This document shows, piece by piece, positions 1 through 15,100 of a DNA stretch of 64,000 nucleotides. A model generated the notes under the pieces. It did not search any database. It worked only from the letters and a program-made list of their open reading frames with translations, and had not been told where the DNA came from. A program made the position numbers and the translations under genes. The stretch's first letter is position 1; each line of letters starts with the position of its first letter. The stretch is from Apostichopus japonicus (lineage: Eukaryota > Echinodermata > Holothuroidea > Aspidochirotida > Stichopodidae), in contig NC_092567.1 of the NCBI RefSeq assembly GCF_037975245.1, positions 14,954,876 through 15,018,875 of the forward strand, given 5' to 3'.

Positions 1-142
1 ACTGGATCGCCCGGAACATGTATTGGACAGACTCTCTATCCTTCACCATCGAGGTGGCGAGACTGAACGGTTCTTCTAGGAAAGTCATAACACAAGAGGA
101 CGTGGAGAAACCCCGGGCCATCGCAGTTCATCCTGCCCTCGG
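1..142 (+). CDS. LRP5/6: LRP5/6 exon a (partial): propeller 2, YWTD blade
   Basis: Frame starts at base 3. It encodes [10 protein letters not shown], then [13 protein letters not shown] and [11 protein letters not shown], a YWTD blade of the second propeller. It ends in phase 2 at GG|gtaagt. The 5' part of the exon is cut by the window edge. Confidence 0.93.
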
Positions 143-3100
143 GTAAGTCTCCGTCACCCTCTCTGCGTCCGGGTGGTCAGAAGAGAAGGGTCAGAGAGGG
201 AGGGTATGGGGGGGGGCACAATGAGAATGGATCATATTAAGAGTTCTGACTCTCAGTTTATCTTCACCCCGTAAAGCACCTGGGTGGTGTAGGGTACATA
301 CTCAAACTCACCCTGCCAAAAAGAATTGCTTGTTTTTTTAGTTTGAAAGTGAAATAGGATGAAAGCCATGTCAGATTATTGTGGTAATTAGGTTCTGATA
401 ATGTAAAACAAAGTAAATTTACTACACACAGTTACTTCAGATGTCTCACCTGCACTGTAACCTATCTTTGGCCGACTCAGAGCGGCAACATTCTAGTCAT
501 GTGCCTGCTTACCCTCATTCATCACTCTTTAATATCTCTGAGTGACCCTGTACCCACCTGTAATGGTTTACTGCATAAAGTAGTAAGTGCTCCTGCCTTA
601 AGTGACAGGCGATTTTAATGTACCCTGCTGTGTGGGACTGGCTGTTGTACCATACCTGCTACTACTAAGTGCTACTATGGGGGAGTTATTATTATTATTA
701 TTATGAGTTACTACTGGTGATGAGATGTTACAGATTAAATTAAGCCATCATCATTCTAGCCGATGATGAGTCTTGTTGCTGTCTCCTAGTAGGTAGGTAT
801 GGTCTGTAGTGATTATCAGGACAGCTGTTTCTGGGAACAGGTCAAAGTTCAGGCAAGGTTAATTGGGTATACTTGGAGGGCTTGACTAGCTTGTAAAATT
901 GGAACGAGCTTAACTGTTCCCTGGGCTCAGTTCACCTGTTGCTCTGTCTGCTTGGCGTGCCACGCGTGTCACGAGGGCTTGGGTCCGTTGGTCGTTCAAA
1001 GCAGAGAATGCAGTCATCATGTAAAACAATACATTGATTGTTTTAGTACATGCTGGAAGGGTTGGAAAAAAGGGTTGGAAAAAAGGTGGGGGGGGGAGTG
1101 GGGGGTGGTAGAAGGGAAGGATAGGCTAGGAGGTGTAAAAAGATGTTACTAAGCTATTTGTTTGGAGGGGGGTAGGGGAGGGGGGGTAAGGAAAAGACTG
1201 GGAATTGTAAAGATTTATAAGGCAGTCCTCATGGAATTCGTTCATTGTAAATGCTACTACAGGAGGTACCATTGTGTTTCTTTCTGATTGTCATCATGCA
1301 AATGCACCTGTTTGAATTCGGTGAATGATTTTACAATAGGCAACCGAGTGCTACTTAAATAAGATTGCATGGTGGTGGATGTATGGTCTAACACACACAT
1401 ACACACACCTGTGGAGAATAAGGACATTACATTTTTGCTAACATTGTGGTAGTATTAAGACAAGATATTTTATTATAGCAGAAGTCAGTCAGTCACCTTA
1501 AGTCTTTCTCAAACTAGTTATATCATAAACAGGAAATTGCCGATAAGATAAGATACAGAACAGGGATTATGAATAACCAGGTATTAGATTTTTAAATGAC
1601 AAATTAACAACTAGTAACACTTTTATGGGGGGGGGGGTAGGAATGAATGAGGGGAGGATAGGAGGGGGAGATTTACTTCTAGACTTTTCGTGATATGGCA
1701 GAAAACTTCTTAGTGGTAGCTGGTTGAAATGTCATTGTTACTATGGTTACAAAGCTGTCTGCTTCAAATGCTTTAGAAATGAATATAAATGTAAAATGTT
1801 TGCCAATCTTGCTTGGATGGAAAGCTAGGGAAAAAAACAAAAAAAACCAATGTGGCAAATAATGGACGGTTGCTGAATTTGATCTATTAAAACCAGGGTT
1901 ATCATGATCAGGAAGTTTAGGGTTCAAACTGAATTTGGGAAAATTCGGTAAAAATACTTAAATGTTTTCCTGAAGACAATGGCTTTTTACCCCTCCTGTT
2001 TTCTGCTTTGGTGGTCTCATTTATTTTGTAGCAGGGTTTTCATAATTGGTACATTTTCCCATATTAAATTGTAACATAATTGGTTTAGCTTTCCATGTGA
2101 AAGAACTTTGCGAGAGAGTTTTGCGAAGGAACTGGTTTAAGCAGCTGCCTGGTGAAGATGTAAATACTTTGTTATCAGAAGTCATAAAGGAAGTACCCGT
2201 TTCATCCTTGTCTGAAAAAGTAACAAACCTTACCTATGGCCTACCCCTTGGGTGGTCTCCAGTCTTCAATTGAAAATCTCAAATTTAAAAGATTTGGCAT
2301 TCAAATATGATGATGTTTTCAATTACAATATTTGAACATCACATCATATTTTTTTTAACTTTGGGCCCATAAAGATCATATCATTAATCGGCTATGTCAG
2401 TTTTTTGCGGAACCGAAACTGACAAATATCTTTTTCCTGTTGCCATTTACTGTCACACGATGAATGATTTAGCTTGCCGTAATAATGGGAGACAATAAAA
2501 TAATAAACCACACACTTGGAGATATCTTGATTACCAATCTGTTATGTCCCCCTCATAACATGAAATTGTGGTGGGCATCCAGACAGACAGAACACATAAT
2601 TCATGGAAACCTATTAGTAGTGATGGCTTCATGTCAAAGGCATCCTGGGGAAGGATTTTCAGGAAAAAACTTACGTAAGAACAAAGTGTAGTTGAGGACT
2701 ACAGGAAAAAAGTATATATATCGCTTTGTGCATAAATGGTGCATTGTTATCATCACAATGGTCTATTGTTATGAATATGATATTTAGTATTCAAGTATAT
2801 ATTTAAAGAAAGATTATAAATCTTGTAAAAAAACTCTCTTTTGGAATAAGACAGGCAACAGGACCACAATTGATGTGATGATTATGGTAAAGTATACCAA
2901 GATGATTTAAAACCTGGATATAAATGTTAGAAAAAAGTTACTCACTTTTTTTATACCACAAGTCATACCCTTGAAGCATTTCTAACTTAGATTATGAAAA
3001 AAATATTATCATAATAATATTGAGGATTTATAAAGTGCAGACATATCCACGGATAATGGTGCTCAAGGCTAATAACAATAGTACCCTGTTAAAAACATAA

Positions 3101-6100
3101 AAAAATCCCTCCATATGGCAGCAGCTAAACAGTGCCCAACTAACAGTTTATCTCACAGGTCTCCCCATTTACACACCTGGGTGAATAGAGGCGATGGAGA
3201 TAAAATGCCTTGCCCAATGAAACAACGTAACGATATGGCCAGGATTCGAACCTGCAAGCCTTATATCACAAGTCACACTGCCTTAACTACTTGACCACAA
3301 TGCTCTCTGTAACATGTAAAAAAAAAAGGGGGGGGGGAAATGAAAATGTGTGAAAGCATGATTCCAAGATTATTGTTATTTATGTACATATCATCTCCTT
3401 GCCCTGTGTTATATACGGCCATATGGTATACAACTTCACCATCTATCAATAACCACCACATGAAAGTGACCCAGAAAATGTAACCGTTCCTATTCGAAAA
3501 TCTCGATCTCGTGATATCCCCAATCTATAGCTCTTCACTTTTCAAGGCCAACAAGGCTAAAACCTACGAGATCGATTTGTGGAATAGATTTCTTCTGCTT
3601 TTCCCAATTATTGTCAAATTAGTTTACCGTAAGAGGTATAGTAGTCGTGTTTCATTTTCATCGTTCCGTAGACGAACGAGATCAATACCGCTCTTACATC
3701 CTCATCTTCCTCCGCCTCTTCCTCCTCCTATGTTTGCATCATGTTTACTCTCCCAAGTTCAAGGTGTCTCTTTTACACTGTGCCACCTGATTGGTTTCTT
3801 CCACAGAACACACAGCTACATTGTATTGATTTATTGGTTTGGCCAATAAAGTGGCCTAGAAATCATATCTATTGGTCTGGAAAAGTACTTCTGACCTTCG
3901 CCGTATACTTCCTTAAAGTGACATAGAAATTTAAAAAAAAAAAAAAATCAGCTTTTTGAGTTAGTTTTGGTGTATTTTTGGTGACATTCTTTATCTAAAC
4001 CAGTACAACAAACAATGCAGTTTATTAAGCTTGAACTCTTCGAGTTTCCTTTCGAGTAAAAAAAGGAATGACTCAAATGTTGTACATTTCCTATTTGATT
4101 AATTGCCGCTTTGTGGAGTGTCTGGGCAACGGAAACATTTGGCATGGAATAGAATCGTTAATCACTTAAAATAACTTGTGGTTGCTTTGATGAGGAAATC
4201 TAGAAGGGTGGTGTGGTTTGATTATTAGCTCTCACATTTTGGGTAGTTCAATGTTTAGTAAAATTTATGACAAAAAAAGAAAAGCAAAATGTGAACTTTC
4301 AGGCAATCTTGACTCACTAGACTGACTGAGGAAGATAAGATCGAGTGGAAAACACAGTGATTCCTTCAAAGTAGCTGTTTGCTTTGAATATGTGAAGTTT
4401 TCCAGTGACATAGTCACATTACTGCCGCAGGGAAATTTAGAGTTCACATTATTTTGTTGGCAGTTTATGAGGTTGTAATTAGTAAATTGTCATTTTACAT
4501 TTGCAAAGCAAAATTTTCTCCTCATGGTATCAATTTTTTTTATTTTTAATTTGGTTGTTGTCGGTATTGGTATGTGGTTTAAACTTATGTAACAAACAGT
4601 GTCAAGGTGACAAAAATTGTGCGGGTTCGTCACTCATTAATTAGCCATATTTTGCACGTTAATTGATGATTAATTTTTGATATATATCGTATGGAAATGA
4701 AAAAACAATGTTTGATTCTGCCTCTTGTCTTGTTTTCCAACCCACGGAGCCTCATGTGTTACTTTAACTGGTAATACAAGGGTTGCGTGTTACATTGCAA
4801 ACTTTTCTGGAACATGTTAAACACTTCGTTAGTTAAGTGGTCGCCTTGACGAGGTTTTTGTTTTTAGGTCGTAGCTTGAAAATGTCACAGGAAGAAGAAG
4901 ATATTAAAGTAAATGTTTGAAATTACTTGAGCTCCACCGGTGAGGAGAAGTCAGGAAGAAAAAATTATGTCAAAAGGCAGGATGCGAAGTTAGGAATCTA
5001 GTTTCTTTTTTTTGTCAAACGGAAGATATTTTGCGAACAAGAAGTAAACAGGAGAAGAAAATAGCATATATCTCTTCTTGAGGAAGGATTTAGTAATCAG
5101 GGTAGAGAAAACTTCAAGCCACGGTTGTTACTCTTGGGATTATCAAAGTAGACCTAAAAGTCATTGATAGTTTGCTCGATTTTGTCAGAAGGAGATTCAT
5201 TTAGTCTAGATTGATCGGATGTATCCCTGGGCTGGGGATGTGTGGTGGTTGGCGGGGTGGTGGAGGGGGGGGTGGGGAGTTGGAGGAGTGGTAGGAGGAA
5301 ATGTGGTAACTTAGAGCAAGAGGTAGATAGTATTAATGTTTTGTTTGCCAGAAATAATAATGGAATTTAGAATGGGAAGGTTGTGTACCCCTGATGCAGG
5401 ACTCGACTGATGAATTTGAGTAGATTCAGATGATGCTCGTGGCAGTAAATACACAGACTTTACAACAGAGGTGTCTTTCTGCAACACACAATCATAAATA
5501 CTCTATAGCTGTTCTCGAAGTGACCTTGAAGCTGATTTAACCCAATGAAAGGGTGGGGGGTGAGGGGGAATCTTTAAAAACGACTTATAAACACAACGCA
5601 GGATTACAATACTATGCAGTATATTGCATCAGTTTGTCTGTTTATGAAGTTCCTATCCGTGCAATTGTTTTATATTGCCAGATGCAATTGTTCACGGTAA
5701 AATCATTTGTATTTATCAAGAAATGATCAAAGTTTCTGTTGGGCAACATGACTATCCTTGTGATTGTCTTAGGGACAAACAAGCTTTTCCTGTGTGAAAG
5801 CACATGGCCACACTTCTAACGCAGGTGATCAGTCATCTCGGACAGTCAAATTGTGGTATTGCGAAGAGACCTTAACAGGATGTCCAGGGCATCGGAGGGT
5901 CAACCTGGACAAACTCTTTATGAAGCAATTAGCTTATATGAAAGTTTGGCCTTACAAAACAATCCCACACTGACATCAAATTTTTATATTTTGGTTATAC
6001 AACAGTATAAAGTCTTCCAGTTTTTATATCAATCTGTTTGTATACATGTTTTTCCTTGCCTTTGTTTTAGACTGATGTTTTGGACGGACTGGGGTTCATC

Positions 6101-9100
6101 GCCCAAGATCGAAAGAGCTTCACTGGATGGTTCGGATCGGATAGTTCTCCTCAACGATTCGTTGGTCTGGCCGAACGGCATCACCATAGACTACGCAGCA
6201 GGCCTGGTCTACTGGGGCGATGGTAAACTGGACAAAATAGAGTTCATGGGCTTAAGTGGAGAAAATAGAAGTATATTGAAGAAAGACTTTACGCCACACG
6301 TCTTTGGATTTTCACTCCTGGGTGAGTAATACCTAAACCCCCTCCTCCTCCTCCTCCTCCTCCTCCTCCTCCTCCTCCTCCTCCTCCTCCTCCTCCTCCT
6401 CCTCCTCCTCCTCCTCCTCCTCCTCCTCCTCCTCCTCCTCCTCCTCCTCCTCCTCCTCCTCCTCCGGCCTCTCGCCTATCTGTGATAATAATAATAATTT
6501 CATATTTCTATATAGCGTAGCGCCTTTCCCAATGGCTCGAAGCGCTTAACGATATTACCCCGGTCAGCGATAGGCTGTCAAACATAGAGACAATCCCTCC
6601 CACATGGCAGCAGCTAAACCAGGCCCAGCGCGCCCATAGATAAGAGGCTGTGGTGGCATTTATAGAATGAATATTCATAAATTCATGGAAATCCTTCTCT
6701 AAACGAAAATAGCATGCACCTCGGAGAGTAGGTGATGTTGTAGTTGCACTAAATTTTGTCAAAATCCCCATTTCTGTTTGTATCTCTGCATTCATGTTTT
6801 CTTGAATTATGATAAAATCTTGGGGATATTTTGTCCATCAATCGATATTTGTATTGTGTCGTTGAGAGGGTCTTATCGTGTAGAGGAGTGTTTCAACTAG
6901 CCTAGTGGAATATTATCTATTCTCTCTCCAAGTAACACTTTGCCTGTCACTGGAATATTCCTTCGACCTGCCATTGTCCTTCGTAAGTGATTAATGACAA
7001 TTCGCCTGCATAGTCAGCAAAGTTGATCAAACACTGCAGAAATTGTTGTCTCTGTTTTGCTGCCAAACAATCCCCCCCCCCTCATTGGATATTCTTTCTT
7101 ATCAAAGTAAATCATAGCAACATTTAGAAGTGAGCAATCCTGAATAAAAAGTAAAGAAAAAGGCCCCAAATTTAAGGGTCGGCTAGTTAATATGTTCTAA
7201 TCATTTTATTTGAAAGTAGTTTTGGTATTTACTGGCATTACAATCTAGAATGTAGCAAGATTTTAATAACAAGTTGGGGCCAGCTGCCTTATTTTCTTTA
7301 GTTTCTGAAGTGAACGTGAAAACATTTTCCTTTTTTTTGTTTCTTAGGCGAGTACATTTATTGGACAGATTGGCAATCAAGAACTATTGAGAGGTGCCAT
7401 AAGGAGACCGGAGATAGTCATGAGGTGTTGATTGAAGAGTTAGCCGACCTCATGGGCCTCGTGGCAACCAATGTCAATACGATAGCAGGTGAGTAACTTC
7501 ATTGCACTGAGGTTTGTTGAGGTATTACTAGTGAAATATGGGATGATCATAAGGTGTTCATTGAAGAGATAGCGGACCTCGTGGCCACTAATTTCAACGC
7601 AGTATCGGGTAACTAACTTGTTGACATGAGAGGTATGTTGAGGTATTTCTTTGTTGAGGTAAAAACATGGAAGGATCATGAGGTGTTGGTTGAAGAGATA
7701 GCTGAACTCATGGGCATCATTACAACCAATGTCAATACGATATCAGGTGAGTAACTTCATTGCACGGAGGTTTGTTGAGGTATTACTAGTGAAATAGGGG
7801 AGGGTCAAGAGGCGTTCGTTGAAGAGATAGCAAACCTAATGGATCTGGTGGCAACTAATGTCAATTACAATATCAGGTGAGTAACTTCATGTCGTTGAGG
7901 TATGTTGAGGTATTACTAGTAAAATAGGGGAACGATCGTGAGGTCTTGATAGAAGAGGAAGCGAACCTCATGACTATCAGTGGCTTGGTCCATGTTCACA
8001 TGTGAACTTTCATGTTCACGTGTGAGTGTCGTTTACACAGATATATCGCTTCGAGTCAATAGTTAGGCTACCTCATGACTATCAGTCGCTTGATCCATGT
8101 TCACATGTGAACTTTCATGTTCACATGTGAGATTTGTTTACACAGATAAATCGCTTTGAGTCAATCTTTAGGCTAATCTCTTTGCATTCTCTCTTCACGT
8201 ATTAACAGGTACCAATCCATGTGCTGATAACAACGGCGGCTGCAGTCATCTCTGTTTCTACCGGCCGTCTGGTCACATCTGCTCCTGTCCGACCGGTATG
8301 GAAATCTTAGGCGATGCCCAAACCTGCATCCTCCCGGAAGCGTTCCTGCTCCTCTGTTTCAGCAACGATATACAACGGATATCCCTTGAGACCACGTACA
8401 ACAAGGTGGAAATACCTCTCACCGGTGTCGAGAGGGCCAATTCTTTAGATTTTGACTTTACAGACAGTACGATATATTGGAGTGACCAGGAAGTTAAGGT
8501 AAATTTCTGAATTTAAATCCTTCAGTATCAATTTGTAAGGGAGGGGGGGGGGGGGGTGGTTGAGGGGTGTGTGGGGGAGGGATGAGAGATGTCAAAATTC
8601 AAATATGTTTGGTGTAAATATCAGTGACTAGATGGTTAGGTAAAACTTTACCAAATTAAATCTGTTTACATTGGAGAATGTTGAGTGGAGGCAGGGGTAG
8701 GGGGGGGGTTTGAGTGGGTGGAGAGGGGATGAGGAGGTTGGGGAGATGTGGTGGGTGGAGGGGTACGATGAGAGGTATGCAAAAAATAGATGTCAAAGGT
8801 AATATCAGCTCTGAAAATATCTGACTACTTTCCTTCTAACATATGCTTCTTCACGTAATAGCGTTTAATGTCTTTGACGAATCGTCTTTCCTCCTCCTTT
8901 GCAGAAAATCAGCAAGGCCTACATGAACGGGACAGGTCACGAAGACGTGATAGAGTTTGGCATACAGAACCCGACCAGTCTGGCAGTCGATTGGATAGCT
9001 CACAACATCTACTTCAGCGACATGACCACCAGACGAATCGAGGTCGCCCGATTGGACGGCTACTCCCGTAGGGTACTCATCTGGCGGAACATTTCGCAGC

Positions 9101-12100
9101 CCGTCGGGCTGGTACTGGATCCCGGCGAGGGGTGAGTGTTATGTGGGACTCTCTGGGTCCGTCTTAGAGCTTAAAGAGCTGAACAAGGGTGGGTTGTGGC
9201 AAAGGGTAAGGGGGAGGGAGGGGTGTAAGCTGGTCTAAAATATTTTACTAAAAAGAAAAATTTTGTAATGCCTAGTGTAGCACCCCAGGAGGCACTGTGG
9301 TATGTGCACTTTTTTTCAATGGAAAATGGCCCATTGTCATAGAAACATTAAAGAATTGTTGGGAGGGTAATTTAGTTTTGACCTTATAAAAAAAACGTTA
9401 TAAGGTTTTGACCTTATAAAAAAAACGTTATAAAAGTGAGCATCCTGGTGAGAGTTTTATTGATTAGCGAGACATGTTCCTTTGAAGTCCAAAAGTTTTT
9501 TTTAACCAAAGTGTGAACTTGGAGCAAGCTGGTTCGATACCATAGACACACATTGACAAAATCTGTTGTTATTTTTTTCCATTTTACGCTGCATTGTCGT
9601 AACTTCAGATTGGGAACGGTTCGGACATTCGTTGCCAAGAGTTGACAAAGAATGCTTAGAAAATGAGTGTATTCATATTTTTGGTGCATCCACTTCTTAA
9701 AGTAGCAAAGTGAATTCAGTACATGATTTCTGAGATTGTAATGGACTATAATTTATGTCCTATCTTTACTGTATTCATCAAGTTGATATATTGTTTTTGT
9801 TTCTAACTATGATGTAATGTAATGTAAATAAAATCTTATATAGCGCACTACGCGCGATGCATCTGTGCGCTTTACAAACCATCTAGAAAATACAATGACA
9901 TAAAACAGTAAATACATATACCATATACAGATATATACAGGAATATGAGATCGAAAAACGATTAAAAGCACTGGTGAAGAGTAAAGCGATAAAACAGATT
10001 GACTACAAAGTCTACAATTTGAATGCTAAAAAGTGAAAATTCCCAATTGAAGCTAGAACCTAAAAACCAACGTGACAGAACATGTCTGCCCTTATTGCAG
10101 GTACATGTACTTTGCCGACTGGGGCATGGGGACCCTGGAACGGGCCTTCCTGGACGGAACCCACCGGAAGACCCTGATGAGAGACCGTGGCAATGTGAAA
10201 GGGTTGACCATAGACTACATGGAGAAACGACTCTACTGGGCAAATCTGGACCAGAGCCTCATCGAGTCGACCGACATGTTAGGTAAGAGGAACGAGAGGG
10301 CAGGATCGTCTCATTAGAGAAACAGATGCAACTGTTTGTGTTCCATGGAAATAAATGTAACAAACAGGTGGTCACTGTTAAGAAATGGTTCAATTCTGTG
10401 TATAATAAGTAAATAATAAATACGTCATTTATATAGGGCTAAATCAGTATAAATATAGAAATAAGTATCAAAGCGCTTCACAAAAAACAAAAACAAAAAA
10501 CGATTGAAAGGAAATAAATACAGTGAAAACAAATAATAACCTAATAAAAATAATCCTAAAATACCAACACAAAAAAGTAAAATACAATAAGAGGTTATTA
10601 AAAAACAATAGGAGATTATTAAAATGCAATAGGAGGTTGTAAAAGTACAATAAGAGGTTATAACAAACAAGATATTATAAAAAGGTAATATTAATGTAAA
10701 ATACCGTCTTCAAACGACATGATGATTTATGATGTTTAAAAGGGTTTATGAGATTGGAAACCAGTTGTGCAGTATGGGGACATTTAAATAATAAATTAGT
10801 GGCCTAAATTTGGCACTTTGTTTTTGGGGGGGCTCGTTACAAAAGGAACCGACCTGTGGTGATCTTTGTACTTTCTAAGAGTTATAAGAATTAGCTTGTT
10901 TAGAATAAAATAACCGACAGCTATTGTGATCAGATATTACTTCTTTTCCTTACAAATTGTCTGTTTAGAGTTACCTAAGTTACACAGAAAATGTATAACT
11001 AATGTAACACAATGACAAGTTTTTATTCTTCAGCTTTAAAATATGACAAATGACTGGAATACTCCTTTAAGACTAGGCACCCCCCCCACTCCCCAGTGTT
11101 TATGTCAATCTGTTAGTCTTAAAGGAGTATCCCAGAAATAAGGGATATTTTTAGAGCTGAACATCTTAACAGGAAAATAAACAATGATATGGAAGTGCTG
11201 CCAGCACTGCTTGGCTGTGGTTCGTAAAGTTCTACAACAAAATCAGTCTCGTACCTCAAGTCATCTCTGATACTTAATTTTCTAGTAATCATTTTTCAAC
11301 CTCTGCTATTTTCTGAGTCAAATTTTTGTTGGGAGTTGGTGCTATCAATTTGTCAGTGCGAAGTTGGAATTGTCAATTTCTCGGGTATTAAAAAAGGGTT
11401 GACTTACTACAACAGGTAAATTGCATTATAAGCTTGTCCAATGGAAATCGAGTTTGGTCAAGACTTGGCGTATTATGTTACGGCGTATAATGTTACAAGC
11501 AAACTAGATACTAAACAGACACTGCTGTTTCAATCTCAAATAAACCTTAAAAAAAAATGGGATCCGTAGAATCTTCTTGTGTGGTAGACGTCTTATCTCC
11601 TTTTGGGTTCCGTAGGTCAACAGCCCCGTACTACCGTGAGAATGCCAGCGAGCCCACCGATGGGTATGACCCAGTTCAAAGACTTTGTGTACTGGATCGA
11701 CAGCGGGACCAAGACGGTGGAGCGAGCCGATAAGAGTGACGGAAGCAACCACACCATCATTCAGAAGTTAAAAGACGGAGTCATAGTAACCGATCTGATG
11801 GTCTTCCATGCATCTAAACAAACAGGTAGGTCGGCATTCAAAGAAGTACTGCGTGACTCGGTGGAAAGCCACGTAGAGATGTATGTAAGGGAATGTGGGA
11901 AGGTAGAAAGATGGTGAGGGTGGCTTGTTGTGGGTGGAGGAGCTTGTATGGGACTGAGGGGAAGGTAGCAGGTGAGGGTAACTTGTAGTGGGTGGAGGAG
12001 CTTGTAAGGGACTGAGGGGAAGGTAGAAGGTGAGGGTAACTTGTAGTGGGTGGAGGAGCTTGTAAGGGACTGAGGGGAAGGCATAAGGTGAGGGTAATTT

Positions 12101-15100
12101 TCACAGGGTTGAGGGGTATGGGACAGTAAGGAAGGGAGGATTACAAATTATCTAAAAAGTAAAATGTTATGTAATATATCTTTGACTTGATGAACTAATG
12201 GACAGAACTGGAAACAATAATCTGTTGATTGTTAACACACACATATATATATTGTAAATTACAAATGTTACAACAACTTCAAGTTCTTATTAACCCACGT
12301 GTGTTTTGATGGCTTCATTGGGAGTACCATAAACTCAGATTCCCTGAGGTGGATTCCCCATCCTGTAACCCCCCTATATAATAAATTGCAATATGCAGCA
12401 TTTCCAATAGCTACTCGTGGAGTAACTGTGAACGCCTTGTTGTTGGTGGTGGGTGGATTTTGTGACAGGCTGCTGATTGAGGAATGGTGGTATAGCCTGC
12501 TTTACTATGTGTGGTTGGATTAGACTAGTGAGGATGGTTGATTGTACAAGCATTCATAATACAATCACATTGTACAATAACAAACAAACACTCTGTGTTT
12601 ACCCTGCAGGCTGGAATGCATGTGGATTCAACAACAGTGACTGCCAGCACCTATGTCTTTCTCTTCCCAATAAGACCAACCAGTGGAACTTTAGATGTGA
12701 ATGTCCCACTCATTATGAACTTAATGAGGATGGCAAGACATGCAAAGGTAAGCATACCAACCTTGCCTTAATCGTGGCACTCTGTCCAGGCTGTGTAATG
12801 GTACACTTACATATTTCTGATGGCAATCTGTGTGCATGTGTTTATATCGCACACTTTATATATTATTTATGGCGCTTTGTGTGTATCTATGGTGAACAAT
12901 ATGTGACCCTTTGTGAAAGTATGGCCTACTATGCCAATGATTGTGATCAAAACACACTTGTGACTCTTATATTGTAAGTTTTGTGGCAATCATGTGATAT
13001 CAAAATTTGTTGTCATGCCAATTATGTGGCCATCCATGTTGTGTGTATTGTGGTAATGATAAGACACATCTCTTGTATGTATTGTAGACAATCATGTGAT
13101 ATCTATCTTTATGTATTGTAGCAATCATGTGACATCTATCTTGTATGTATTGTGGCTATCATGACACGTCTATCTTGTATGTATTGTGACAACCATGTGA
13201 CATCTATTTTGTATGTATTGTGACAACCATGTGACACCTATTTTGTATGTATTGTGGCAATCATGTCACGTCTATCTTATATGTATCGTAGCAACCATGT
13301 GACGTCTACCTTGTATGTATTGTGACAACCATGTGACATCTATCTTGTATGTATTGTGAAAACCATGTGACATTTAATTTGTGTGTATTGTGACAACCAT
13401 GTGACACCTATTTTGTATGTATTGTGGCAATCATGTCACGTCTATCTTGTATGTATCGTAGCAACCATGTGACGTCTACCTTGTATGTATTGTGACAACC
13501 ATGTGACATCTATCTTGTATGTATTGTGAAAACCATGTGACATTTAATTTGTGTGTATTGTGGCAATCATGTGACACCTATCTTGTGTGTATTGTGGCAA
13601 TCATGTGACACCTTTGGATCTATGCCATTCCGAGAGTGACTTTTGTCATATAAAACAATACAGCCCTCTATTCTGAGAATGGCACCTGTAGTAACTAACT
13701 AAACTATACATATATAAATAAATATATATGAAAATACAAATGTGAACATTCTCTACAAAGATTCAAAGACTACATACAAAGACAAATCATGTCATCATTG
13801 GATTCTTACCACAAACGCCCACAAATATTACGTCTTTAATGATTTCAAAATCTTGCAAAACAGTAAATCTTGTCCTTTCTAAATGCCAATAAAGTAATAA
13901 TTGAAACTTTTTCACCTAATTCACCTACAGCCCCAGAGAAGTTCCTATTGTACAGTGTGAAAAATAAGGTGGGACGTCTTCACATAGACTACAACAACCA
14001 CCCTGATATAACTCTTCCGATTCGCAACTTGAGGAGCGTGAAGGCCATCGAATACGATCGTAAAAATAATAGTTTAATCTGGATTGATGCCAGGCAGAAA
14101 GATATTATGATATCACAGATTGATGGATTAAGGGTAAGTCAAAAAACAAATGAGAAGGGGGCTCTGAGGGGGTGGGGGGGGGTTGGGGATAATCCTCTTA
14201 CCTCTTAGGTCATCCTATTAGGTGTATCTGTCATTGTAAGAAATATCAAAAAGAGGTTTTAGGCCCTCGGAGATTGTGGATATTCCTAGAGATTGTGGGG
14301 GAACGTATCTAAAGTTTGAATGTGAGTGACCAATATTGGACCTTCTGGCTTATTTGCCAGCAACAATGATGATGTATTGAGTTTTTAAGAACAAACTGAA
14401 TGGTACGACGGTCAGCCAAAATGCATATTTGCATAATTAGGTTGGCTCAGTTTAGGTAACTTATGACATATATGGTGACATAGATTGATTGATTGGTCTT
14501 GGACAATGTTAGACAAATTGCATTTACATAAGGAGGTAGCTTCATTGAGGTAACTTTTGACAAATAAGGTAACTTAGCATATATGGTAACTCACCAATTG
14601 ATTTGTGACAGTGATGTGGTTGGAAGCTTAAGTTAGGTAACTTACGTCGTTTAAGGTAACTCACCGATTGATTTGTCTTGACAGCCAAAATGCATATTTG
14701 CATAATTAGGTAACTCAGTTTAGGTAACTTATGACATATTTGGTGACATAGATTGATTGATTGGTCTTGGACAATGTTAGACAAATTGCATTTACATAAG
14801 GAGGTAGCTTCATTGAGGTAACTTTTGACGTATTTATAGGTAACTTACCAATTATGGTAACTCACTGATTGATTTGTATCGACAGAGATGTGGTTGGTAG
14901 CTTAAGGTTAGGTAACTTATGTCATGTAAGGTAACTCACCGATTGATTTGTCTTGACAGCGATATGGTCGGTAGTTTAAGGTTAGGTAACTTATGTCATG
15001 TAAGGTAACTCACCGATTGATTTGTCTTGACAGTGATATGGTCGGTAGTTTAAGGTTAGGTAACTTATGTCATGTAAGGTAACTCACCGATTGATTTGTC

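Larger units (their letters stand above)
6322..7347 (+). other. LRP5/6 intron with CTC array and SINE piece
   Basis: A CTC array begins about 17 bases after the donor, followed by a minus-oriented SINE fragment at 6484-6640. The rest is unremarkable AT-rich sequence. Confidence 0.8.
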
